A DNA stretch of 64,000 nucleotides from UBA932 sp031548545 (GCA_031548545.1 JAVBQY010000015.1:1-64000); one strand, 5' to 3'. Counted from the stretch's first letter, positions 8,265 to 17,433 are shown. The notes: generated by a model not told the origin, from the letters alone. Numbers and translations are program-made.

Positions 8265-9448
8265 TATTCGTAAGAGCCCATTTTCAGCATGGTTTCTTCG
8301 GCTTCGGTGAGGAAGCGCCATTGACCGCGCTTAAGGTTTTTCTTGGTAATACCGGCAAAGTACACCCGGTCTAATTTTTCCACCCGGTAGCCCATAGACT
8401 CAAACATGCGGCGTACAATGCGGTTACGGCCGGAATGAATTTCAAGTCCCACCTGGGTCTGGTCTCCGTCAACATAGGCGGCAGAATCGGCCTGTGCGAA
8501 ACCGTCTTCCAGTTCCATACCGTCCACCAACTGCTGCAAATCCGGAGCCTTCAGGTTTTTATCAAGAAAAACATGGTATACCTTCTTTTTATTGTAAGAA
8601 GGATGTGTCAACTGTTCGGCCATTTCTCCGTCATTGGTAAACAGCAATACACCGGTGGTACTCTTGTCGAGGCGGCCCACAGGATACACCCGCTGCTGGC
8701 ATTTATCGCCAAGCAGGTCCATAACGGTATCTTCGGCATGGGGATCACCCATGGTGGTAACATAGTCTTTCGGCTTGTTCATCACAATATATACCTTCTG
8801 TTCTCCTTTAAGGCGCTCGCCGTTGAAACGGATATCATCACCGGCTTTTACCTTCACGCCCATCTCGGTCACCACCTCGCCATTCACGCTGATCAGGCCG
8901 GCAGTGATATACTCATCGGCCTCGCGGCGGGAGCAAACACCGGAATTGGCTATAAATTTATTCAGGCGCACTTCACCTGTTTCCTTGGAGCGGGCAGCGC
9001 GAGGCGCCGGCTTGTCTGCACGGGGCTTGGAGGCGTAAGGCTTATCGAAACGGCGGGCGGGACGGTCTTCACCGTCACGTTGGAAGGGGCGGCGGGCAGG
9101 ACGGCCTTCGCCGTCACGTTGAAACGAACGACGCGGGCGGTCTTCGCCATCCCGTTGAAAGGGGCGGCGGGCGGGACGGTCTTCGCCGTCACGTTGAAAC
9201 GAACGACGCGGACGGTCTTCGCCATCCCGTTGGAAGGGGCGGCGGGCGGGACGGTCTTCACCGTCACGGCTATAACTACGGCGGGCAGGCCGTTCATCAT
9301 CATTACGTTGGAAAGGTCGACGAGCAGGGCGCTCATCATCATTGCGGCGGAATCCTCCGCGGCGGGGTCCTTCTTCACCATCACGGCTAAAAGTTCTACG
9401 AGGTCTCTCGTGGGTTGTCCGCGGTTCCGCGGTCCATGTTTTTTTCAT
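8264..9448 (-). CDS. Pseudouridine synthase, RsuA/RluB family, with Arg-rich N-terminal repeat tail
   Basis: 394 residues. Residues 20-133 are a low-complexity, highly charged repeat built on RDGEDRPARRPFQ, alternating with RDGEDRPRRSFQ. The enzyme proper starts near 159 with an S4 RNA-binding domain (RLNKFIANSGVCSRREADEY), followed by the catalytic domain with GRLDKSTTG (258-266), where Asp261 is the expected nucleophile. The core resembles RsuA/RluB/RluE/RluF enzymes, which modify a single uridine in 16S or 23S rRNA; the target cannot be decided here. The Arg/Asp-rich tail probably aids RNA binding. The gene overlaps era by one base and has a -7 element at 9469-9476. Confidence 0.9.
   Translation of the reverse strand: MKKTWTAEPRTTHERPRRTFSRDGEEGPRRGGFRRNDDERPARRPFQRNDDERPARRSYSRDGEDRPARRPFQRDGEDRPRRSFQRDGEDRPARRPFQRDGEDRPRRSFQRDGEGRPARRPFQRDGEDRPARRFDKPYASKPRADKPAPRAARSKETGEVRLNKFIANSGVCSRREADEYITAGLISVNGEVVTEMGVKVKAGDDIRFNGERLKGEQKVYIVMNKPKDYVTTMGDPHAEDTVMDLLGDKCQQRVYPVGRLDKSTTGVLLFTNDGEMAEQLTHPSYNKKKVYHVFLDKNLKAPDLQQLVDGMELEDGFAQADSAAYVDGDQTQVGLEIHSGRNRIVRRMFESMGYRVEKLDRVYFAGITKKNLKRGQWRFLTEAEETMLKMGSYE
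9050..9391 (-). repeat. Tandem repeat coding for the Arg/Asp-rich tail
   Basis: About 342 bp inside the pseudouridine synthase gene. The protein repeat alternates 13- and 12-residue units, giving a 25-residue (75-bp) higher-order period that is also visible in the DNA, with repeated blocks such as GGTCTTCGCC and CGTCACGTTG. Such a repeat could change in copy number by slippage in multiples of 3 bp without breaking the frame. Confidence 0.85.
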
Positions 9449-9468
9449 ATATAAATATTATTTCGCCG

Positions 9469-9476
9469 CAAAGTTA
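9469..9476 (-). promoter_or_regulatory. -7 element of the pseudouridine synthase/era operon
   Basis: Reads TAACTTTG on the minus strand, 20 bp before the ATG at 9448. No clear -33 box is seen. Confidence 0.5.
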
Positions 9477-9530
9477 GTGTTTTAAATGGATTTTTTCGTA
9501 ATTTTACCGTTTGGAACGATTATTTTTGCT

Positions 9531-10778
9531 ATGAAACTGATTCCATCCCTCGCTCGCGAGAACCTCAAAGTGTCGCTAACTGCCGTTAAAACAAACAAGT
9601 TACGATCAATACTCACCATTCTGATCATAGCCTTCGGGATTATGGCGCTGGTAGGTATACTCACGGCTATTGACGCCATAAAAGGTTCTATTACTGAAAA
9701 TTTCAGCTCTATGGGCGCCAATACTTTTTCCATCGAAAGCAGGGGCGGCAATTACCAGGTTATGGGAAAACGGGTACGTAAGCGCAGCTTTGACCACATC
9801 AGCTACCAACAGGCCATGGATTTTAAGGAAAGATATAGTTTCCCGGCCAATATTACGATCCGCACCTATCTTTCGGGGGCAGTAACGGTCAAAGGCAACG
9901 GAGAAAAAACCAATCCGAACAACACGCTGATCGGCGTATCGGAGGATTACGCCATCACCTCCGGCCTGGAGATTGACAAGGGGCGTATGTTTTCACAACG
10001 CGAGATGGAAACCGGAGATTTCGTGGCGGTCATCGGCGCCGATATTACTAAGGTATTGTTCAAAAACCAAAGTCCATTGGATGATTATATTTCCGTGGGC
10101 GGCAACCGTTACCGCGTTATCGGCACATTCAAGTCCAAAGGATCGGGCTTTGGCGGCGGAGCGGACCGCTCCGTTATTATCCCCGTAAGTAACGGACGCA
10201 GTACATTTTCAAGCCCGAACCAGAATTTCACCATTGAAATCTGTCCCTTGCAACCGGAGGGACTGGCTATGGCCATTGATGAGGCCGAAGGGCTCTTCCG
10301 GCAGGTACGCCGCTTATCCCCCGACATGGAATCCGACTTCAATATAGAACGCAGCGAGGAACTGGCCGAGATGATGCTGGAATTTATCAGCTATGCTACG
10401 CTGGCAGCGATTGTGATCGGCCTGATTACCCTGCTGGGCGCAGCCATCGGCCTGATGAATATCATGCTGGTATCCGTCAATGAGCGCACCCGGGAGATCG
10501 GGACGCGCAAGGCGATCGGCGCCAAATCGGAGACCATCAAGCAACAGTTTTTGTTTGAATCTATTGTCATCGGACAGATCGGCGGCCTCCTGGGCATTGT
10601 ACTGGGCATACTGGCCGGCAACACCATCTCCCTGCTTATTCACTCGCCTTTTGTGATTCCCTGGCTATGGATATTGCTGGGCGTCAGCCTCTGCTTCCTG
10701 GTAAGCATAGCCTCCGGCTACCTTCCGGCCGTACGCGCGGCAAGACTGGACCCCATAGAGGCCCTGCGGTATGAATAA
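9531..10778 (+). CDS. ABC transporter permease, MacB/FtsX type
   Basis: About 415 residues. An N-terminal membrane segment (KLRSILTILIIAFGIMALVG) is followed by a large periplasmic MacB-PCD domain, then an FtsX domain with three membrane helices near the C terminus and the typical NERTREIGTRKAIGAK and ARLDPIEALRYE motifs. Such permeases pair with a MacB-like ATPase to export or extract molecules across the envelope; no ATPase gene is adjacent. The start at 9531 is preferred to 9486 because MacB-type proteins begin just before the first helix. A TATTTTTG motif (9521-9528) ends only 2 bp before this ATG, so the true promoter and start remain uncertain. The gene end lies 20 bp from the convergent TonB-like gene. 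Confidence 0.85.
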   Translation: MKLIPSLARENLKVSLTAVKTNKLRSILTILIIAFGIMALVGILTAIDAIKGSITENFSSMGANTFSIESRGGNYQVMGKRVRKRSFDHISYQQAMDFKERYSFPANITIRTYLSGAVTVKGNGEKTNPNNTLIGVSEDYAITSGLEIDKGRMFSQREMETGDFVAVIGADITKVLFKNQSPLDDYISVGGNRYRVIGTFKSKGSGFGGGADRSVIIPVSNGRSTFSSPNQNFTIEICPLQPEGLAMAIDEAEGLFRQVRRLSPDMESDFNIERSEELAEMMLEFISYATLAAIVIGLITLLGAAIGLMNIMLVSVNERTREIGTRKAIGAKSETIKQQFLFESIVIGQIGGLLGIVLGILAGNTISLLIHSPFVIPWLWILLGVSLCFLVSIASGYLPAVRAARLDPIEALRYE

Positions 10779-10797
10779 GTGCGTGGCAAATGCCGCT

Positions 10798-11580
10798 CTA
10801 TCTCAATTTGAAAATATAAGTAATGGTGCCGGATTGCACTACCTTAGCATCCGTATTAAAGGTTGTTTCTCTGGCCGCCTCTTCTGCGGCGCGCCACAGG
10901 GTGGCATCCTGCACCGTTGAACCCTTGGCTATGGCCTTGGCCTGAATAACCTTACCCTGCCGGTCTACCGTAATTTCCACCACTACACGCCCCTCTTTAT
11001 TGGTGCGGTTTTCGGGCTGGCCAAGCTTTCCGACCACGGTGCGGCCGTTCAGGTTGAATGAAGAGACCTCATCCGCATGGTTATTGACATCACGCCCTTC
11101 GGATGTTCCCCGGTACAGGGTTTTGGCGTCCCGCTCGCCGGAAGGGGTGGCCGTGACCGTGCCGCTGTCATCACTCTGGTACAAACCACGGTTATCAATA
11201 GCCCGCTGATTTTTTTGCTGCACTTCCACATCGCCGGTATTGTCAATGGTGGCCGCCTTGGTAGGCGCCGGCGGTGCGATAGGCTGGGGAGAGGCGCCGC
11301 TGCTGGTCCGTTCAGCCAACCTTTCCTGTATGAGCGTAGGTTTTCGCACCACTTCGGGCAATTTCACCTCTTTCTTCTCGGGCTCAACAGGTGGCCGGAG
11401 CGGTTCCTCGGGCGCGCCCAACTCTACCTCAAAAGATGGGGTAGCCGACGGTATCCGGATAGCGCAGGGCAAAAGGAGAACGAGCAGCAGGAGCAGGTGT
11501 AGTAAAACAGTCGCCACAAGACCTGTCACACGGCTATTACCCTCACTTTTATATTGTTTAGAAGACGGCATTGGCGGCAC
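10798..11580 (-). CDS. TonB-like energy transducer
   Basis: 260 residues. A single membrane anchor lies near 18-40 (VTGLVATVLLHLLLLLVLLL). A Pro/Glu-rich periplasmic linker follows (PPVEPEKKEVKLPEVVRKPT). The C-terminal TonB-like domain ends in TFNTDAKVVQSGTITYIFKLR. It should couple the proton motive force, harvested by the ExbB/ExbD pair encoded just upstream, to outer-membrane transporters. It is the last gene of an exbB-exbD-tonB operon with gaps of 6 and 2 bp. A TolA-like role is the alternative. Confidence 0.85.
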   Translation of the reverse strand: MPPMPSSKQYKSEGNSRVTGLVATVLLHLLLLLVLLLPCAIRIPSATPSFEVELGAPEEPLRPPVEPEKKEVKLPEVVRKPTLIQERLAERTSSGASPQPIAPPAPTKAATIDNTGDVEVQQKNQRAIDNRGLYQSDDSGTVTATPSGERDAKTLYRGTSEGRDVNNHADEVSSFNLNGRTVVGKLGQPENRTNKEGRVVVEITVDRQGKVIQAKAIAKGSTVQDATLWRAAEEAARETTFNTDAKVVQSGTITYIFKLR

Positions 11581-11582
11581 TG

Positions 11583-11996
11583 TTATTCGGGCACGGTGGC
11601 TAAAATAATCTTATATTGATTACGCTTGGCAATATTCATCACCATCACCAATTGTTCGGCCGGCACCGTACGGTCCACATGCAACGAAATGGTAGGCTCC
11701 TCAGCGTCTTTTAGTTCCTGCTGCAGTTGCCCCTCTATGGCAGAGAACGGAATAGCCTGCTTGTTCCCGTTGATATGGTAAGAAAAGGTATTGGTATCCG
11801 TATAATGCCTGATGGAAATGCTTACCCCCACCTTGGCCGTTGTCTGGTTTGTACTTTTGGGCAACAATAATTTCAAGGCGTTCGGATTGATCAGCGTTGA
11901 AGTCGTCAAAAAGAATATCAACATGAGAAAAACCATATCCGACATGGAAGCCAGGTTGAATGACGCATCAACCTTATTTCTGGGTTTGATTGCCAT
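11583..11996 (-). CDS. exbD: ExbD/TolR-type biopolymer transport protein
   Basis: 137 residues with one N-terminal membrane helix carrying the essential proton-path aspartate (Asp20 in LASMSDMVFLMLIFFL) and a periplasmic domain. It forms the inner-membrane motor with the ExbB homologue encoded 6 bp upstream and energises the TonB-like protein encoded 2 bp downstream. Length is normal. ExbD and TolR cannot be separated by sequence here; a TonB-type partner favours ExbD. Confidence 0.9.
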   Translation of the reverse strand: MAIKPRNKVDASFNLASMSDMVFLMLIFFLTTSTLINPNALKLLLPKSTNQTTAKVGVSISIRHYTDTNTFSYHINGNKQAIPFSAIEGQLQQELKDAEEPTISLHVDRTVPAEQLVMVMNIAKRNQYKIILATVPE

Positions 11997-12002
11997 AACG
12001 TA

Positions 12003-12683
12003 TTATTCCAAAGGTTCATTTAAAATATCCAAAAACTCAACGGTATAAGCATCCATCTTGTAGACTACCTGATTAATTTTGGTTGTCAGATAATTATACC
12101 CAAAGTAGGCCGGAATGCCCACCACAAGACCACCCACCGTAGTGACCATGGCGACATAAAGCCCGCCGGACAATAAGGTGATGTCAATATTATTACCGGC
12201 CGAGGACATATTGTAGAAAGCCTGCACCATACCGACCACCGTTCCGAGGAAACCGATCATCGGCGCACCGCCGGAAACAGAAGCCAGGATAGGCAAACCG
12301 CGTTCAAGCCGGGCCACTTCGGCATTACCCACATTTTCCACCGCTTCGCGGATATCCGAAAGCGGACGGCCCAAGCGGGATATACCTTTCGCTATCAGGC
12401 GCACAATAGGCTGGTCGTTGTTTTTTTCACATAACTCACGGGCCGCCTGTAAACGCCCCTCGGCAATGCATCTTTTAATATGATCCATAAAATGAACATC
12501 TATTTTAGAGGCCTTGCGAATGGCCAAAAGGCGCTCCACAAAAACATAAACGGCAATAACAGACAATAAGAGCAGGGGAATCATCAGCGGCCCCCCTTTT
12601 ACAGCCATATCAAACAAAGATAAGGTAGGCGGTTCCTGAACAAGGGTGGTGGTTTCCGCAGCCTGGAGAAATGTAAGCAACAT
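12003..12683 (-). CDS. exbB: ExbB/TolQ-type motor protein
   Basis: 226 residues of the MotA/TolQ/ExbB family. It has an N-terminal helix (GPLMIPLLLLSVIAVYVFVERLLA), a cytoplasmic region, then two helices around GAPMIGFLGTVVGMVQAF and GLYVAMVTTVGGLVVGIPAY, with the family GTV motif. It forms the proton channel with ExbD. First gene of the exbB-exbD-tonB operon, with a -7 element at 12714-12721 about 30 bp upstream. Confidence 0.92.
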   Translation of the reverse strand: MLLTFLQAAETTTLVQEPPTLSLFDMAVKGGPLMIPLLLLSVIAVYVFVERLLAIRKASKIDVHFMDHIKRCIAEGRLQAARELCEKNNDQPIVRLIAKGISRLGRPLSDIREAVENVGNAEVARLERGLPILASVSGGAPMIGFLGTVVGMVQAFYNMSSAGNNIDITLLSGGLYVAMVTTVGGLVVGIPAYFGYNYLTTKINQVVYKMDAYTVEFLDILNEPLE

Positions 12684-12713
12684 ATCTTATAGAAATTTTA
12701 ATTTATTATCAGA

Positions 12714-12721
12714 CAAAAGTA
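12714..12721 (-). promoter_or_regulatory. -7 element of the exbB operon
   Basis: Reads TACTTTTG on the minus strand, about 30 bp before the exbB ATG. No clear -33 box. Confidence 0.5.
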
Positions 12722-12732
12722 CGATTTTTTTT

Positions 12733-13479
12733 TTACCTGAGGTAAGGATACTGTATTCTTTCCAGAAAAAGCCCCTGCGCCGGGGCGGAAATTCCCGCCC
12801 CTCCACGCTCCCTGCGCTGAATAACACCCACAAAATCATCTATACTCATTTTTCCGCGCCCCACTTCAAAAAGGGTGCCGACAATAGCCCGTACCATATT
12901 CCGCAAGAAGCGGTCCGCCGTAATGGTGAATACCAGTGCGCCGGGCGCCTGCTCCCAGTGCGCTTCCATCAACTTACAGATATTGGTTTTATTATCACTA
13001 TGCAATTTGGCAAAGCTGGTAAAATCTTCGAAATCAAACAGCTTCAAACAGGCAGCATTCATTCGTTCCACATCCAGCGCATAAGGAATATAAGCGGAGG
13101 TATCCAACACAAAAGGATCGGGCTCAAGGTGTACATAATATTTATAGGTACGGCTCAGGGCGTCAAAACGGGCATGTGCCGTATCATGTACGGGTTCAAT
13201 AGAGTGAATACAAATATCATTGGGCAGCATGCAGTTCAGCTTATAGGCTACAGGCATTACGGGCAACATCCGCGCCAAGGACAGGCTATCAAAATGGGCT
13301 ATATAATGGCGGGCGTGCACACCGGCGTCGGTGCGGCCCGCTCCCAACGTTTGTATGTCTTCTTTCAGCAAGACGGACAGCGCCTTGTTTAAGGCGGCCT
13401 GTACCGTAGGCGCATTGTCCTGGGCCTGCCAACCGTGATAATTCGTTCCTTTGTAAGATAAGCAAATGAAATAGCGCAT
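12733..13479 (-). CDS. truA: tRNA pseudouridine synthase A (TruA)
   Basis: 248 residues. TruA modifies uridines 38-40 in the tRNA anticodon arm. The N terminus MRYFICLSYKGTNYHGWQAQ is the family signature, and the catalytic aspartate is Asp51 in GAGRTDAGVHA. The start at 13479 was chosen because the conserved domain begins there; an in-frame ATG at 13683 would add 68 residues and overlap the divergent moxR gene. No clear -7 element was found for this gene. Confidence 0.95.
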   Translation of the reverse strand: MRYFICLSYKGTNYHGWQAQDNAPTVQAALNKALSVLLKEDIQTLGAGRTDAGVHARHYIAHFDSLSLARMLPVMPVAYKLNCMLPNDICIHSIEPVHDTAHARFDALSRTYKYYVHLEPDPFVLDTSAYIPYALDVERMNAACLKLFDFEDFTSFAKLHSDNKTNICKLMEAHWEQAPGALVFTITADRFLRNMVRAIVGTLFEVGRGKMSIDDFVGVIQRRERGGAGISAPAQGLFLERIQYPYLR

Positions 13480-13496
13480 AATAGAGAAAAAAATCG

Positions 13497-13504
13497 TATT
13501 TTTG
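13497..13504 (+). promoter_or_regulatory. -7 element upstream of the bat operon
   Basis: TATTTTTG matches TAnnTTTG, about 71 bp before the moxR ATG, leaving a leader of roughly 65 nt. No -33 box at normal spacing. Confidence 0.45.
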
Positions 13505-13575
13505 CAGGGAGTATTTAAACCTATTTCCCTTTTTTTCGTCCAATCAAAATAAAAAAACAAAAATACACATAAAAT

Positions 13576-14568
13576 ATGGAACCTGTAAATCTCAAGGAGC
13601 TTAACGAACGCATTCAGCAAGAGAGCGCTTTTGTCGACATTGTGACCATGGAAATGAACAAAGTCATTGTAGGTCAGAAGCATTTAACGGAAAACCTATT
13701 GATCGGCCTATTGGCCAATGGCCATATCTTGCTGGAGGGGGTGCCCGGACTGGCAAAGACACTGGCTATTAATACGCTTGCCAATATAGTAGATGCTAAA
13801 TTCAGCCGTATACAGTTTACCCCCGACCTTTTACCCGCCGACTTGTTGGGTACTATGATTTACAGCCAGAAAAGCGAACAGTTTTTAGTAAAACAAGGCC
13901 CTATTTTCGCCAATTTTATTTTAGCGGACGAAATCAACCGTTCACCGGCCAAAGTACAGAGCGCCTTGCTTGAGGCCATGCAGGAACGCCAGGTAACCAT
14001 CGGCGATCAAACCTACAAACTACCGGAACCCTTCCTGGTAATGGCTACCCAGAACCCCATAGAACAAGAAGGTACCTATCCCCTGCCCGAAGCGCAGGTA
14101 GACCGTTTCATGCTGAAAGTGGTCGTAAATTATCCGAAGAAAGAGGAAGAAAAGCTGATCATTCGCCAGAACATCAGCGGTGAATTTCCCAAACCCACCC
14201 GCCAGCTCAAGCCGGAGGATATCACAAAGGCGCGCAAGGTGGTGCGTGATGTTTATATGGACGAAAAGATCGAACGCTATATCGTAGACATTGTATATGC
14301 GACCCGTACCCCGGAAGATTATAAGCTTAACGATTTGAAAAACATACTGGCCTATGGCGCCTCGCCCCGCGCCAGTATCAGCCTGGCGCTGGCCTCCAAG
14401 GCCTATGCCTTTATCAAACGCCGCGGCTATGTGATTCCGGAAGATGTACGCGCCGTATGTTATGAAGTAATGCGCCACCGTATGGGGCTTACCTACGAAG
14501 CCGAAGCCGAAAACATTACGGCCGAAGACGTGATTACACAAGTACTTAATGCAGTAGAAGTTCCCTAA
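13576..14568 (+). CDS. MoxR-family AAA+ ATPase
   Basis: 330 residues. Walker A is GVPGLAKT at 55-62 and Walker B is LADEINR with Asp118/Glu119. Sensor and arginine-finger regions are present (ATQNPIEQEGTYPLPEAQVDRF). MoxR ATPases act as chaperones that work with von Willebrand factor A (vWA) proteins. It is the first gene of the aerotolerance operon, followed after 17 bp by a DUF58 protein and then by the two vWA proteins BatA and BatB, which are its likely clients. Confidence 0.95.
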   Translation: MEPVNLKELNERIQQESAFVDIVTMEMNKVIVGQKHLTENLLIGLLANGHILLEGVPGLAKTLAINTLANIVDAKFSRIQFTPDLLPADLLGTMIYSQKSEQFLVKQGPIFANFILADEINRSPAKVQSALLEAMQERQVTIGDQTYKLPEPFLVMATQNPIEQEGTYPLPEAQVDRFMLKVVVNYPKKEEEKLIIRQNISGEFPKPTRQLKPEDITKARKVVRDVYMDEKIERYIVDIVYATRTPEDYKLNDLKNILAYGASPRASISLALASKAYAFIKRRGYVIPEDVRAVCYEVMRHRMGLTYEAEAENITAEDVITQVLNAVEVP

Positions 14569-14585
14569 AGAAGTGACTACTTATT

Positions 14586-15464
14586 ATGACAAGTGATTTA
14601 CTTAAAAACGTACGCAAAATAGAGATCAAGACCCGGGGGCTGAGCCACCAGATCTTTGCCGGCGAGTACCACAGCGCCTTTAAAGGACGCGGTATGGCTT
14701 TCAGCGAGGTGCGTGAGTACCAGTATGGCGACGATGTGCGCAATATGGACTGGAACGTGACCGCCCGGCTACATGCCCCGTACGTAAAAATATTTGAAGA
14801 AGAACGTGAACTGACCGTAATGCTGCTGATTGATGTCAGCGGTTCACGCTGGTTCGGCACTACGGAAAAACTGAAAAAAGACCTGATGGCCGAAGTCGCC
14901 GCCGTACTGTCATTCTCTGCCGCCATCAACAATGACAAGGTAGGCGCCCTCTTTTTCAGCGATACGGTAGAAAAATTCATTCCTCCGAAAAAGGGACGCA
15001 GCCATCTGCTGCGCATCATACGCGAGTTGCTGGAATTTGAACCGCAAAGTACGCAGACCAATATCTCGGAAGCGCTGCGCTACCTCACCAACGCCATCAA
15101 GAAACGCTGTACGGCTTTCTTGCTGTCGGACCTGATGGACATGAACAATGACGGGCATATCCACTTTGAAGAGGCCTTGAAAATTGCCGCCAACAAACAT
15201 GACCTGGCCGTGATCCGGCTGTATGACCCACGGGAAACACAGCTCCCGAAAGTAGGGCTCATCCAGCTGCACGACGCGGAAACCGGAAAGGAGATGTGGG
15301 TAGACACGTCCAGCCGTAAGGTCCGTGAACAGTATGGCAATTGGTGGAAGCAATGTAATGTAAATATCTCTCAAAGCCTGGCTAAATGCCGGATAGACAG
15401 TGTACAGATCAGCACTGCCGAAGATTATGTAAAACCCCTGGTTAAACTTTTTAAATCACGCTAA
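14586..15464 (+). CDS. DUF58 domain protein of the bat operon
   Basis: 292 residues without a membrane segment. The DUF58 core is at 41-61 (VREYQYGDDVRNMDWNVTAR), followed by a vWA-like segment with a MIDAS-type DVSGS motif at 83-87. It is presumably a cytosolic metal-binding adaptor between the MoxR ATPase and the membrane Bat proteins. Its stop overlaps the start of the next gene by one base (TAATG), indicating translational coupling. Confidence 0.92.
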   Translation: MTSDLLKNVRKIEIKTRGLSHQIFAGEYHSAFKGRGMAFSEVREYQYGDDVRNMDWNVTARLHAPYVKIFEEERELTVMLLIDVSGSRWFGTTEKLKKDLMAEVAAVLSFSAAINNDKVGALFFSDTVEKFIPPKKGRSHLLRIIRELLEFEPQSTQTNISEALRYLTNAIKKRCTAFLLSDLMDMNNDGHIHFEEALKIAANKHDLAVIRLYDPRETQLPKVGLIQLHDAETGKEMWVDTSSRKVREQYGNWWKQCNVNISQSLAKCRIDSVQISTAEDYVKPLVKLFKSR

Positions 15465-16420
15465 TGCAACGACGTTTTCTCTGGATCATAGGATTAGTAA
15501 TGGCTGTACAGCCCCTGTACGCCCAGGATGTGATCATAAAGGCGGAACTGGACCGTGACAGTATTATGATCGGCGAGCAGGCCTGTTTAAGCCTGAAAGC
15601 CACGCTTGACAAGTCTGCCGCTTACGCCTTTCCGCGCATAGACACGATCAACAACAACAGGGTGGAAATACTGGCGTTCAAAGGACCGGACACCCTGCAA
15701 CAAAGCGCGGACCAACTCACCGTGCAGGCCAGCTGGACCATCACCTCTTTTGACGCCGCCGTCTATAGCCTGCCGCGTATTCCATTTCTGGTACGCCACG
15801 CCGGCGGCAAAACGGATACCCTGTACTCCGAAAGCCTGCAACTGAAAGTAAAAACAGTACCTATAGACACGACAACGTACCAGGCCTATGACATTAAAAC
15901 ACCGATACAATACCCTATTACCCTGGGTGAAGTATTGCCCTATGCGGGCGGCGGATTGTTGCTGGTGGCGCTCATTGCGCTGATAGTGTATATCATTCGC
16001 CAACGGCAGAAGAACAAACCCCTGTTTTTTGCAGCCAGGCCTAAGGACCCGCCCTATGTGACGGCCCTGCGCGAGCTGGAAAAAATAAAGGCGGAAAAGC
16101 TGTGGCAAAACAACAAGGTTAAGGTGTATTACACCAGGGTTACCGACGTATTGCGGGTTTATCTGGAAGAACAATACCACATCCAGGCCATGGAAAAGAC
16201 CTCGGAAGAAATCCTCCAATCCGTACAAAGCCTGGACATACCGGCTCCGCTGATAGCCCAGCTACGCGAAATGTTCAATGTATCGGACCTGGTAAAATTC
16301 GCCAAATACCAGCCGGAGCAAAATGAAAATGAGCTCGCGGTTAATGTGGTCAGCGACTTCGTATATAAGACCCGGCCCACGGAAGAGACGAATAAGGAAA
16401 CCGAAAAAGAGAAAGACTAA
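15464..16420 (+). CDS. Membrane protein of the bat operon, function unknown
   Basis: 318 residues. Signal peptide 1-20, an extracytoplasmic beta-type domain to about 140, one membrane helix near 155-176 (GGGLLLVALIALIVYIIRQR), then a cytoplasmic tail predicted mostly helical and ending in charged Glu/Lys residues. Homologues occupy the same position between the DUF58 gene and batA in Bacteroidales aerotolerance operons. It overlaps the DUF58 gene by one base. No enzymatic motif is visible. The topology suggests a sensor or scaffold linking the periplasm to the MoxR machinery. Confidence 0.82.
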   Translation: MQRRFLWIIGLVMAVQPLYAQDVIIKAELDRDSIMIGEQACLSLKATLDKSAAYAFPRIDTINNNRVEILAFKGPDTLQQSADQLTVQASWTITSFDAAVYSLPRIPFLVRHAGGKTDTLYSESLQLKVKTVPIDTTTYQAYDIKTPIQYPITLGEVLPYAGGGLLLVALIALIVYIIRQRQKNKPLFFAARPKDPPYVTALRELEKIKAEKLWQNNKVKVYYTRVTDVLRVYLEEQYHIQAMEKTSEEILQSVQSLDIPAPLIAQLREMFNVSDLVKFAKYQPEQNENELAVNVVSDFVYKTRPTEETNKETEKEKD

Positions 16421-16446
16421 GAGATTAAGAAGAAAATGAACTAACT

Positions 16447-17433
16447 ATGTTTTTTGAGTATCCTAAAATATTATACCTGCTATTGCTGCTGATTCCGGTA
16501 GTAGCGCATTATAGCTGGCGCCAGATTAAAGGCGCTGCGCCGTCACTGCAAATTTCCACCCTGGCGCCTTTTGCCAGAACGGGGAAGGGATGGCGGCATT
16601 ATTTCCAACACCTACCCTTCATCCTGCGCACCCTGGCTATTGCCATGCTGATTATTGCCATGGCGCGCCCCCGCTCGTCGGACGAATTCAGCCAGACCGA
16701 TACCGAAGGGATTGACATTGTATTTGCATTGGACGTATCCACCAGTATGCTGGCGCGCGACTTCAAGCCCGACCGCATCAATGCGGCCAAGGATATCGCC
16801 ATACAATTTATTGCCGAACGCCCGCATGACCGTATGGGCCTGGTGATTTTTGCCGGCGAGAGCTTTACCCAATGTCCGCTCACTACGGACCGTGGCACCC
16901 TGATCAACCTGATGAAAGAAGTGGAAACAGGGCTGATAGAAGACGGAACGGCCATAGGCAACGGCCTGGCAACGGCCGTGGCGCGCATCAAAGACAGTGA
17001 TGCCAGGAGCCGGGTGATCATCTTGCTGACGGACGGGGTGAACAACCGCGGCGAAATAGCGCCGCTGATGGCGGCTGAAATAGCCAAGACTTACGGCATA
17101 CGCGTATACGCCATCGGGATCGGCGCCAAGGGGATGGCCCCCTATCCGTTCATGACCGAGCGCGGTGTGATGATACAACAGGTACCGGTAGAGATTGACG
17201 AAGCCCTCTTGCAACAGATCGCCGAACAAACCGGCGGACGTTATTTCCGGGCTACAGACAATACTAAACTCATAGAAATTTACAATGAAATCAATCAGAT
17301 GGAAAAGGCCAAAGTTACGGTGGACGCCTTGTCTATCTACAAAGAAGAATTCATGCCCTTCGCCCTGGCCGCCCTGGCGGCATTCCTGCTGGAACTCTTA
17401 TTACGATTGGTCATTTTAAAACGGATACCATAA
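16447..17433 (+). CDS. batA: BatA, membrane vWA protein
   Basis: 328 residues. Two N-terminal membrane helices (about 8-24 and 56-74), a vWA domain with the MIDAS motif DVSTS at 96-100, and a C-terminal helix near 303-325. Part of the Bacteroides aerotolerance complex, an inner-membrane assembly linked to oxygen and stress tolerance whose mechanism is unsettled. The last base of its stop is the first base of the batB start (TAATG). BatA and BatB are clearly paralogous. Confidence 0.93.
   Translation: MFFEYPKILYLLLLLIPVVAHYSWRQIKGAAPSLQISTLAPFARTGKGWRHYFQHLPFILRTLAIAMLIIAMARPRSSDEFSQTDTEGIDIVFALDVSTSMLARDFKPDRINAAKDIAIQFIAERPHDRMGLVIFAGESFTQCPLTTDRGTLINLMKEVETGLIEDGTAIGNGLATAVARIKDSDARSRVIILLTDGVNNRGEIAPLMAAEIAKTYGIRVYAIGIGAKGMAPYPFMTERGVMIQQVPVEIDEALLQQIAEQTGGRYFRATDNTKLIEIYNEINQMEKAKVTVDALSIYKEEFMPFALAALAAFLLELLLRLVILKRIP

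Noticed and set aside
9050..9391. Possible CRISPR array, because of regular repeats
   Set aside because: The repeats are contiguous, in frame and part of a protein-coding gene, with no unique spacers.
8435..9454. 339-codon open frame opposite the pseudouridine synthase
   Set aside because: Its repetitive Thr/Ala/Val sequence is the antisense reading of the Arg-rich tandem repeat.
9521..9528. TATTTTTG as promoter of the MacB/FtsX-type permease
   Set aside because: It ends 2 bp before the chosen ATG, which would put the transcript start inside the coding region; kept only as a note.
10779..10797. GGCA-AA-TGCC hairpin between the permease and the TonB-like gene as a bidirectional terminator
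   Set aside because: The stem is only 4 bp and no T-run follows on either strand.
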